Assembly (NCBI GenBank): GCA_047626725.1
Contig: JBLHSG010000016.1
Location: 34,526-98,525, forward strand
Reading direction: 5' to 3'
DNA from: Ascidiaceihabitans sp034111945
Lineage (GTDB): Bacteria; Pseudomonadota; Alphaproteobacteria; Rhodobacterales; Rhodobacteraceae
Length of the DNA: 64,000 bases
The notes below the pieces were generated by a model. The model made no database searches. It was not told the origin of the DNA and saw only the letters and a program-made list of their open reading frames with translations. How positions within the stretch are numbered: the first letter of the stretch is position 1; each line of letters opens with the position of its first letter. Both the position numbers and the translations under genes were made by a program. Below, in pieces: positions 41,998 to 49,743 of the stretch.

Positions 41998-43617
41998 CTA
42001 GCCCATCAACACATCGCCAAACGCATCACGCAGATTGCGTTTTAGCACTTTGCCTGTCGCATTGCGTGGCAACACATCCGTAAACACCACCACATCCGGA
42101 ATTTGCCATTTGGCGATCTGACCGTCAAAAATGGCCAGAATTTCCTCTTGGCTTGGGCTTTGCCCTTCGGCGGCGACCGCGATCAAAATTGGCCGTTCAT
42201 CCCATTTTTCATGGCGCGCACCGATCACGGCAGCGTCCGCTAGCTTAGGGTGCGCAATCGCGATATTTTCCAAATCAACGGATGAAATCCATTCGCCGCC
42301 AGATTTGATAATGTCCTTGGACCGGTCCTTGATGCTGAGGTACCCATTTGGGTCCAGCGTTGCCACATCACCGGTGTCAAACCAGTCATTTGTCAGGGTT
42401 TCTTCGCGTGTTTTCAAGAAGTAAGCGTCCAGAATCCAATGTCCGCGCACGACCAGATCACCCTGTGCTGTGGCATCATTTGGCAGGTCGTTGCCTTCAT
42501 CGTCGATGATCTTCAGCTCAACACCCCACGGCGGACGCCCCTGGTTTTCACGCAGTTTTTGCTGTTCTTCGATCGGCAGATCAAGGTGTTTGGCGAGCGG
42601 TTGGTTAGATGAACCCAAGGGCGACATTTCGGTCATGCCCCACGCGTGGATCGTTTCGACATCAAAGTCATCGCGGAATTTCGCAATCATCGATGGCGGA
42701 CAGGCAGACCCACCAACAACAGTGCGGGTCAGCGACGGCAATTTAGACCCAATTTTCTCGGCCTCGCCCAGCAATCCCAACCAAATTGTCGGAACGCCAA
42801 GGGCTGTTGTCACTTTGTACGTGTCGATCAGATTCACCAAAGACGGCCCATCCAAACCCGGCCCCGGCAGCACCATACGTGACCCGACCATCGCGCAGGC
42901 ATAGGGCGTGCCCCAGGCATTAACGTGGAACATCGGCACCACAGGCAGCACCACATCCATCGCCGAATGGCCGATACAATCATTCGTGTTTGACGCCAAA
43001 GCATGCAAAACGGTTGAGCGATGCGAGTACAAAACGCCCTTGGGATTGCCCGTCGTACCGGACGTGTAGCACAGGCTAGAAGCAGTGTTTTCGTCAAATT
43101 CAGGCCAGACAAAATCGGCGTCGCCACCAGCGATAAATTCATCATAAAAGATCAGACCGTCAATCTTGGTCGCGGCGTCGGCATCGTGCCCATCCATCAA
43201 AACGATGTGGTCCAAAAGCGGGCACTTGTCGCGAATGGCAGCGACCAGCGGGATGAATGTGCTGTCGATAAACAGCACTTTGTCCTCGGCGTGGTTGATG
43301 ATGTAAACCAATTGTTCAGGGAACAAACGCGGGTTGATCGTATGGCAGACCAGACCGGCCCCCGACACGCCAAAGTAAATCTCAAGGTGGCGACGGTTGT
43401 TCCATGCGATCGTGCCGCAACGGGCCTGTGGGTCCAAACCCAGCTTGGTTAATGCATGCCCCAAACGATGCGAATTGGCCCCGACATCACCCCAATTTGT
43501 GGTTTCAACACCGCCACCCGTGTTCACGGAAAACACCTCTGTTTCAGCGTGATAGCGTGCGGCGTGATCCACAAGCGACGAAATCGTCAGCGCGGATGTC
43601 ATCATTTGGCCTAGCAT
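41998..43617 (-). CDS. Acyl-CoA synthetase (AMP-forming; DmdB/medium-chain type)
   Basis: A 539-residue ANL-superfamily ligase forming acyl-CoA through an acyl-AMP. P-loop SSLCYTSGTTGNPKGVLYSH, adenylate motif HAWGMTEMSPLG, ATP-binding WFDTGDVATLDPNGY, and the A8 hinge DRSKDIIKSGGEWISS with catalytic Lys near the C-terminus (GKVLKRNLR). The N-terminus MLGQMMTSALTISSLVDHAARYH is typical of the group that contains roseobacter DmdB (methylmercaptopropionate-CoA ligase) and medium-chain fatty-acyl ligases; I cannot separate these. AAGGGAAAACGCCA precedes the start. Confidence 0.88.
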   Translation of the reverse strand: MLGQMMTSALTISSLVDHAARYHAETEVFSVNTGGGVETTNWGDVGANSHRLGHALTKLGLDPQARCGTIAWNNRRHLEIYFGVSGAGLVCHTINPRLFPEQLVYIINHAEDKVLFIDSTFIPLVAAIRDKCPLLDHIVLMDGHDADAATKIDGLIFYDEFIAGGDADFVWPEFDENTASSLCYTSGTTGNPKGVLYSHRSTVLHALASNTNDCIGHSAMDVVLPVVPMFHVNAWGTPYACAMVGSRMVLPGPGLDGPSLVNLIDTYKVTTALGVPTIWLGLLGEAEKIGSKLPSLTRTVVGGSACPPSMIAKFRDDFDVETIHAWGMTEMSPLGSSNQPLAKHLDLPIEEQQKLRENQGRPPWGVELKIIDDEGNDLPNDATAQGDLVVRGHWILDAYFLKTREETLTNDWFDTGDVATLDPNGYLSIKDRSKDIIKSGGEWISSVDLENIAIAHPKLADAAVIGARHEKWDERPILIAVAAEGQSPSQEEILAIFDGQIAKWQIPDVVVFTDVLPRNATGKVLKRNLRDAFGDVLMG

Positions 43618-43736
43618 TGGCGTTTTCCCTTTTGAAATTGTAGCACGCATGACCCTGCGCGCCCTTCCTGTTTGGAACAGTGCCAAGGCATCGCGATGCT
43701 TGCAAGCCCCACCGCACTTCGCTTAGGAATGACGTC

Positions 43737-44216
43737 ATGTCATTGCCCTATCACACCAACTTGTCAGCCACCCAGCAGGCGAACGCCGGCATTACGCACC
43801 CTGCCCCATTGGCGTATGCGGATCGCGTGCATCACGACGAACTTGACGCGTTAATGCATGTTAACAATGTGCGCTATTTTGTGTGGTTCGAACGCCTGCG
43901 CATTAGGTTTATGGAAACGCACAACATCGGCACAATCGGTGATCGCGACAGTCCGCGCATCGTGATCCGTGGCGGCGAGGCGCGTTATGTCAAAGAAATG
44001 CTGCGCGACGAAGATTACATCGTCACCACTCGCTGTTCTGAATTTCGCAACACGTCCCTGACGCTGGTTCAGGAAATCTGGGCGCACGGAACTTTGCGCG
44101 CGACATTCACCTGCGTGATGGTGTTGCTAAAGCCCGATGGGGATGGTCGCCAGCCGATTTCAGATCGCATTAAGTCGCAATTAAAACAGGCTGACGGTGC
44201 GGTTCAACACGGTTGA
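43737..44216 (+). CDS. Acyl-CoA thioesterase, hot-dog fold (YbgC/4HBT type)
   Basis: A 159-residue thioesterase. The catalytic region reads DELDALMHVNNVRYFVWFERLRIRF, where the usual Asp of 4HBT members sits in the LDALMHVNN turn; VIRGGEARYVKEML follows. AGGAATGACGTC upstream supports ATG 43737. Divergent from the acyl-CoA synthetase, consistent with acyl-CoA turnover. Confidence 0.85.
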   Translation: MSLPYHTNLSATQQANAGITHPAPLAYADRVHHDELDALMHVNNVRYFVWFERLRIRFMETHNIGTIGDRDSPRIVIRGGEARYVKEMLRDEDYIVTTRCSEFRNTSLTLVQEIWAHGTLRATFTCVMVLLKPDGDGRQPISDRIKSQLKQADGAVQHG

Positions 44217-44233
44217 TCGTGGCGGTCTTGCCG

Positions 44234-45841
44234 TTAGTCGCGATGGCGTTGAACAAATTCCACCAACGCCTTTGTTGATCCATCTTTGCCCTCAGCGCTT
44301 TGGGTGCCTTCGACAACCGGTTGCAAGGCTGTGGCCAATTCTTTGCCCAACTCGACACCCCATTGGTCATAAGAATTAATGCCCAATATCACGCCTTCGA
44401 CAAACACCCGATGTTCATACAGGGCGATGATTTGCCCCAACACAAATGGATCAAGTTTTGGGTACGCAAGCGTCACTGATGGGCGATTGCCTTCAAAAAC
44501 ACGATGCGCGGCTTGGCGTTCTAGCTCGGCACCACTTAGGCCCTTTTCAGCCATGCGCGCGCGCGCCTCGTCCATAGATCGCCCACGCATCAGCGCCTCG
44601 GATTGGGCCAAACAATTGGCCACCAAAAGCTGGTGATGATGGACCAGATCAGGTTCATGCCCAGACGCGGCAATCATAAATTCGCACGGAATGGTACGCG
44701 TGCCTTGGTGGATCAACTGGTAGAATGCGTGCTGCCCGTTGGTGCCGGGTGCGCCCCAAACAACAGGGCCAGAATGGTGATCCAGCGCGGACCCGTCCAT
44801 CGCCACGGATTTACCGTTGCTTTCCATCTCAAGCTGTTGAAAATAAGCAGGTAATTGCCCTAACCGCTGATCATAAGGCAGCACAGCACGGGTTGAATGC
44901 CCGCAAATTTGGTTGTGCCAAATGCCGACCAACGCGTGCATCAACGGCATGTTTTCCACGCCTTTTGCCGCACAAAAATGCACGTCCATCGCCTGACCGC
45001 CACGCAGAAATGCATGAAAGGCGCGCCGCCCGGTGCCTATCATCAGGCTCAACCCGATGGGCCCCCAAACAGAATACCGACCGCCGACCCAATCCTCAAA
45101 ACCAAAGACCCGCTCGGGCGGAATACCGAATTGGGCAGTCTTTTCATCCGACGTGCTCAGGGCCGCAAATTGCGCCGTTGGATCACCGCCACCGTCTTGC
45201 ATCCAGGCACGCGCGGTGCGTGCATTGGTCATGGTTTCAATCGTCGTGAACGTCTTTGAGGCAACAATGACCAGCGTGGTTTTTGCATCCAATCCGCGCA
45301 GGGTGTCAGACACGTCAGCGCCGTCCACGTTCGACACAAAATGCACCCTAGGTCCGTCGTGATACGGGCTTAGCGCTTGCACCGCCATCGCAGGCCCAAG
45401 GTCGGAACCGCCGATGCCGATATTGATCACATCTGTGATCGCGGAGGCGCGAATTTGGTCAGAATAATCACCCATCCGAACCAGTGTTGCGTTCACATCC
45501 GGCATCACATCGACGCCGTCAACCAACACCGGATCCCCATCAAGATTGCGCAGCGCTGTGTGCAAAACCGCGCGACCTTCGGTCTCGTTTAATGCGGCAC
45601 CGGCAAACATCTGATCGCGTTTACCTGTCACATTTGCCGCATCCGCCAACGCCAGCAAAGTGTCACGCGTCTCATCGTCGATGTTGGTCTTGGAATAATC
45701 CAAAAGCATATCGTTTGTGTCTGCGCTAAAGCCGGACGCGCGCGATTTATCACTGTCAAACAGGCTGAGAATTTTGCGATCTTCATGGGACGCGCGCAAC
45801 GATTTTAGCGCCTGCCACGTCGAGGTCATCTGATCTGTCAT
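44234..45841 (-). CDS. pgi: Glucose-6-phosphate isomerase
   Basis: Interconverts glucose 6-phosphate and fructose 6-phosphate. 535 residues, full length. Signature motifs NIGIGGSDLGPAMAVQAL, VIVASKTFTTIETM and VWGAPGTNGQHAFYQLIHQG are intact. Start overlaps the pgl stop by one base (TAATG). Third gene of a zwf-pgl-pgi operon: together they allow cycling of fructose 6-phosphate back into 6-phosphogluconate, feeding the Entner-Doudoroff and oxidative pentose phosphate routes. Confidence 0.95.
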   Translation of the reverse strand: MTDQMTSTWQALKSLRASHEDRKILSLFDSDKSRASGFSADTNDMLLDYSKTNIDDETRDTLLALADAANVTGKRDQMFAGAALNETEGRAVLHTALRNLDGDPVLVDGVDVMPDVNATLVRMGDYSDQIRASAITDVINIGIGGSDLGPAMAVQALSPYHDGPRVHFVSNVDGADVSDTLRGLDAKTTLVIVASKTFTTIETMTNARTARAWMQDGGGDPTAQFAALSTSDEKTAQFGIPPERVFGFEDWVGGRYSVWGPIGLSLMIGTGRRAFHAFLRGGQAMDVHFCAAKGVENMPLMHALVGIWHNQICGHSTRAVLPYDQRLGQLPAYFQQLEMESNGKSVAMDGSALDHHSGPVVWGAPGTNGQHAFYQLIHQGTRTIPCEFMIAASGHEPDLVHHHQLLVANCLAQSEALMRGRSMDEARARMAEKGLSGAELERQAAHRVFEGNRPSVTLAYPKLDPFVLGQIIALYEHRVFVEGVILGINSYDQWGVELGKELATALQPVVEGTQSAEGKDGSTKALVEFVQRHRD

Positions 45842-46509
45842 TATGCTGCCCAATGAATTGTCATGCCGCGCGATACTGCAGAAATCGGTGCCTGCTGTGG
45901 TGTTAAACCTGCTGCCGCCTCGAATGCTGCGCGTTTTTCATCACCAAAAATCACCAGATGTTTGGACAATGCACCGTCTAGGGCCGCCGCACTTAAGGTC
46001 ACGCGTGGCTCTTGGCCTTCGGCCTGAATTGCGCACACAGCCGGGGCGTCACTGGCCATCGCGGCGTCAAGGCCAAGCGCGTTTGGGAACAACGATGCTG
46101 TGTGCATATCAGCGCCCATTCCCAACACCAAAACCGAAATCGGCAAAACATCAGCGACCTGTTCTGACACGACAACGGCCCCTTCAGCTGCGGTTGATCC
46201 ATCCACATAAAATGGCACAAACTGCGCGGCACTGGCACGATTGACCAGCAGGCGATCAGCCAGCAATTTCGCGTTCGAACGGGCGTGATCCGCAGGCACC
46301 CAACGTTCATCGCTCAGCATGATTTTCACCCGCGCCCAGTCTAGGTCGGCAGCACATAAGCTGTCAAAAATCGGCCCCGGCGTTGTGCCACCGGGCACCA
46401 CAAACGTCACGTTTTCATGCGACAGCAGTGCCGTTTTCAAATCACCGGCCAGGATGTTCGCAACATCGATTTCCAGCATTTCGCGATCAGCATATTCTTC
46501 GATTTTCAT
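45841..46509 (-). CDS. pgl: 6-phosphogluconolactonase
   Basis: Hydrolyses 6-phosphogluconolactone to 6-phosphogluconate. 222 residues, DevB-type. VTFVVPGGTTPGPIFDSL, VKIMLSDERWVPADHARSNAKLL and VLGMGADMHTASLFPNA are family motifs. Its start overlaps the zwf stop by 4 bp (ATGA), and its stop overlaps the pgi start by one base. Confidence 0.94.
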   Translation of the reverse strand: MKIEEYADREMLEIDVANILAGDLKTALLSHENVTFVVPGGTTPGPIFDSLCAADLDWARVKIMLSDERWVPADHARSNAKLLADRLLVNRASAAQFVPFYVDGSTAAEGAVVVSEQVADVLPISVLVLGMGADMHTASLFPNALGLDAAMASDAPAVCAIQAEGQEPRVTLSAAALDGALSKHLVIFGDEKRAAFEAAAGLTPQQAPISAVSRGMTIHWAA

Positions 46510-47963
46510 GGGTTCACTGGCCTCCAGGTTCGTCCATCACGCGCCAGCATCTGATCCGCATCACCGGGTCCTGTACTGCCACTTTCATAGGGTTTCGGGA
46601 CATCGCCACGCTTGGTCCAGCCCGCAATAATCGGGTCGGTCCAGGCCCACGCGGCCTCGACTTCGTCGCCGCGCATAAACAGCGTTTGGTTGCCACGGAT
46701 CACATCCATAATCAGACGTTCGTAGGCATCAGTCGGGTCACCCCCGTCCTCGCCCAAAGCATCTGCGAAACTCATGTCCAGCGGCACATCGATCAGGCGC
46801 ATACCGCCGGGGCCGGGTTCTTTGATCGTCACACCCAGCGTGATGCCTTCGTTCGGTTGCAGGCGGATCGTCAGCACGTTGCGGTGTTGGCCTTGGACCT
46901 CGTCAAAAATCGAATGATTGCGGGCTTTGAACACCACTGTGATCTCGGAACAGCGATCAACCATGCGTTTACCGGTGCGCAAATAAAACGGAGTGCCCGC
47001 CCAACGCCAGTTCGAAATCCCGACCTTCATGGCCACGAAACTTTCGGTGGTTGAACGTGGGTCACCAACAGCATCGCGGTACCCTGGCCCATCATCGCTG
47101 GCACTGTATTGACCGCGCACAATGTGGTGCGGTTCGACAGGATCAAGCGCGCGAATAACCTTGAGCTTTTCGTCACGCACCGCGCCGGGATCAAATTTCG
47201 ACGGCGGTTCCATTGCGATCAAACACAACAGTTGCATCAGGTGGTTTTGCACCATGTCGCGCATCGCACCGGATTTATCGTAGTATTCACCACGCCCACC
47301 AACGCCCACAGATTCAGCGACCGTGATCTGGATGTGATCGACATATTGCGCATTCCACAACGGTTCAAACAGCAGGTTGCCAAAGCGCACGGCCATCAGG
47401 TTTTGAACGGTTTCTTTGCCCAAGTAGTGATCGATCCGGTAAATCTGACTTTCGTCAAAATGTTCCGCCAACGACGCATTCAGCGCCACAGCGGTTTCCA
47501 GATCGCGACCAAACGGCTTTTCAACCACGATCCGGCTTTGGGCATCGACCATGTTGTGCAATTGCAGCCGTTCCGCCAAATCGCCAAACAGGCTGGGCCC
47601 GACGGAAAAATAGAACGCGCGCACAAGTTTGCTGCCCTCCATCAAGGCGGCCAATTCAGTCCAACCGGCATCGCCGCGCGCATCAACAGGCACATATGAC
47701 AGACGTTTCAGGAACGCCTCGAGTGTGCCGTCCTCGCAGGCGCGCCCACCGCCAAATTCACGGATCGCTTCGGCCACAAAGTCTTGATATCCGGCATCGT
47801 CAAAATCAGACCGCGCCGCGCCGATGATCCGGCTTTGCGCTGGCATTTGTCCCGCACAATAGCGGCGAAACAGTCCCGGAAGGATCTTGCGACGGGCCAA
47901 ATCACCGGTGCCGCCAAAAATTACCAGATCGAATGGATCGACTGGGATCACACGTGAGACCAT
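46506..47963 (-). CDS. zwf: Glucose-6-phosphate 1-dehydrogenase
   Basis: NADP-linked oxidation of glucose 6-phosphate, first step of the Entner-Doudoroff and oxidative pentose phosphate pathways. 485 residues. Nucleotide-binding FGGTGDLARRKILPGLF near residue 15, catalytic RIDHYLGKETVQNL, and later substrate-binding strands are intact. Start at ATG 47963 follows GGAG by 9 bases. A LacI-family-type palindrome lies 23 bp upstream, so sugar-responsive repression is likely. Confidence 0.96.
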   Translation of the reverse strand: MVSRVIPVDPFDLVIFGGTGDLARRKILPGLFRRYCAGQMPAQSRIIGAARSDFDDAGYQDFVAEAIREFGGGRACEDGTLEAFLKRLSYVPVDARGDAGWTELAALMEGSKLVRAFYFSVGPSLFGDLAERLQLHNMVDAQSRIVVEKPFGRDLETAVALNASLAEHFDESQIYRIDHYLGKETVQNLMAVRFGNLLFEPLWNAQYVDHIQITVAESVGVGGRGEYYDKSGAMRDMVQNHLMQLLCLIAMEPPSKFDPGAVRDEKLKVIRALDPVEPHHIVRGQYSASDDGPGYRDAVGDPRSTTESFVAMKVGISNWRWAGTPFYLRTGKRMVDRCSEITVVFKARNHSIFDEVQGQHRNVLTIRLQPNEGITLGVTIKEPGPGGMRLIDVPLDMSFADALGEDGGDPTDAYERLIMDVIRGNQTLFMRGDEVEAAWAWTDPIIAGWTKRGDVPKPYESGSTGPGDADQMLARDGRTWRPVNP

Positions 47964-47985
47964 CAAAAATGCTCCGTCTATATTT

Positions 47986-48001
47986 ATGTTAGCGCAAACA
48001 T
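47986..48001. promoter_or_regulatory. LacI-family-type operator upstream of zwf
   Basis: ATGTTAGCGCAAACAT pairs at seven of eight symmetric positions and has the central GC step and the core of the LacI/GalR consensus TGTTAGCGCTAACA. It is 23 bp before the zwf start and 118 bp before the divergent radical SAM gene. No LacI-type regulator is encoded in the window. Confidence 0.6.
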
Positions 48002-48118
48002 GAACTCATCTCGACACGATCACAAGTATGTCACGCGTTAAGTTTGGTCTTTTTCTTGCACATGCCTTCACCCTATCACACATAGAGCACAGGCAAAGAG
48101 CAAGGTCACAAGCACATC

Positions 48119-49078
48119 ATGAAAGATTTGGACACCCAAACACCGTTGGCCAACATCGGTAAGTTCGAAAACCCGCACATCACCGCCAAAGGTGAGGATC
48201 GCGCGCGCGTGGCCCTGACGAACCCGCAAACGCTGTGGTTCAACACCGGCACGCTGTGCAACATCGAATGCGTGAATTGCTATATTGCCAGCAGCCCCAG
48301 CAACGATGCGCTGGTCTATATTACGGCCGACGAAGTGCAGGATTATCTGGACCAGATTGTAGATCGCAAATGGCCGGTGAAAGAGATTGCGTTTACCGGT
48401 GGTGAGCCGTTCATGAACCCGCAAATGATTGATATTACGCGCGTTTCGCTGGCTGCGGGATATGATGTGCTGATCCTGACCAATGCGATGCGCCCGATGA
48501 TGCGCAAAACCATGTTGGCGGGTTTGCAGGACCTGAACACCGCCTATCCGGGCAAGCTGACGTTGCGCATTTCTGTCGATCACTATGACGCCGCCCTGCA
48601 CGATGCAGAACGTGGCGCCGGAGCGTTGGATAAAACCATCATCGGAATGAACTGGCTGCGCGACAACGGATTTAAAATGGCTGTGGCCGGACGCAGCGTC
48701 TTTGGCCACTCAGATGCGGAAAGCCGCGCAGGTTATGGCGCATTTTACGCCGAACATGGCTATGATATTGACGCAAACGACCCCGGCATGACCGTGCTGT
48801 TCCCGGAAATGGATGAAAGCGTCGAAGTTCCTGAAATCACGACCGCCTGTTGGGGCATTCTGGACAAATCACCTGATGCGATGATGTGTTCGTCATCGCG
48901 GATGGTCGTGAAACGCAAAGGCGCGGCAAGCCCTGCGGTTCTGGCCTGTACCCTCCTGCCCTATGACGCGGAGTTCGAATTGGGCACGACGCTGGAACAA
49001 GCAGAATCAGACGTGGCCTTGAACCACCCGCATTGCGCCAAATTCTGCGTCCTTGGTGGCGCGTCCTGTTCTGCATAA
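48119..49078 (+). CDS. Radical SAM protein with extra C-terminal cysteines
   Basis: A 319-residue enzyme of unknown substrate. The [4Fe-4S]/SAM site is Cys47-x3-Cys51-x2-Cys54 (CNIECVNC), followed by the GGEP motif in IAFTGGEPFMNP. The C-terminal third contains six more cysteines (244, 257, 277, 306, 310, 317), the last three as CAKFCVLGGASC, which suggests an auxiliary Fe-S cluster as in SPASM/twitch domains. No peptide or cofactor-maturation partner gene adjoins it; the nearest genes are zwf (divergent) and a DM13 protein (convergent). Confidence 0.8.
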   Translation: MKDLDTQTPLANIGKFENPHITAKGEDRARVALTNPQTLWFNTGTLCNIECVNCYIASSPSNDALVYITADEVQDYLDQIVDRKWPVKEIAFTGGEPFMNPQMIDITRVSLAAGYDVLILTNAMRPMMRKTMLAGLQDLNTAYPGKLTLRISVDHYDAALHDAERGAGALDKTIIGMNWLRDNGFKMAVAGRSVFGHSDAESRAGYGAFYAEHGYDIDANDPGMTVLFPEMDESVEVPEITTACWGILDKSPDAMMCSSSRMVVKRKGAASPAVLACTLLPYDAEFELGTTLEQAESDVALNHPHCAKFCVLGGASCSA

Positions 49079-49149
49079 AAAATGCCCCGGACCTGTGAAG
49101 GGATCCGAGGCAATCATCTGTCCGAGGGACGGTGCAGATTGTTGTTGGT

Positions 49150-49554
49150 TTAGAAAGACGCGACGCCCAAAGGCACGTTGAATTTCACGCAGTACACAAA
49201 CACGTCGGTAAAATCGGCCGGGTTCACGCCTGCCGGAACTTCGTACACTTGTTTGCCGTTGTTCGAGACCAGCTTGCCCATCAAAGTAGACGCGTCATGT
49301 TTGCCGCCTTTACCGAATGAAATCTGCGGGTCTGGCGCGCCGTCGAATGTGAAATTCTCGCTTAGCATGACCAATGTGCGCCCGTCTTTGGTGGTCACAA
49401 CCCGCACGTCGCCTGATGTTGCGTGACCCGATGCGCCGACAAAGCTGCCCTCGTTCAAGACCTTCTTAATGTGCACATCGCCCGCAAATGCGGTGGATAC
49501 GGTAAGCACAAAAGCCGTCACCAGGCCAAATCCTACTGCAAAAATCTGTTTCAT
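49150..49554 (-). CDS. Secreted DM13 domain protein
   Basis: A 134-residue exported protein. Signal peptide 1-24 ends AFA-GD. The rest is one DM13 domain (VLNEGSFVGASGHATSGDVRV, FTFDGAPDPQISFGKGG, VYEVPAGVNPADFTDVFVYC), with the single conserved Cys near residue 123. DM13 domains are proposed to take part in redox or electron transfer; direct evidence is slim. Stand-alone gene, divergent from gyrA. Confidence 0.85.
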   Translation of the reverse strand: MKQIFAVGFGLVTAFVLTVSTAFAGDVHIKKVLNEGSFVGASGHATSGDVRVVTTKDGRTLVMLSENFTFDGAPDPQISFGKGGKHDASTLMGKLVSNNGKQVYEVPAGVNPADFTDVFVYCVKFNVPLGVASF

Positions 49555-49743
49555 GTCGTGTTCCTATATTGATTGCTCTTAACAAATAGATACCGAGGAT
49601 TTGTATAAAACGCCAAACACCTCTTTTAACAAACCTGCGATGGATTGTTGCAAGCGTGGTTTTTGCCAAATTCGCAAACGGCATTGCACAGTATCTGCCC
49701 TTTCTGATAGGGTTTATCACAAGATATAGAACCCTTTAGCAGA

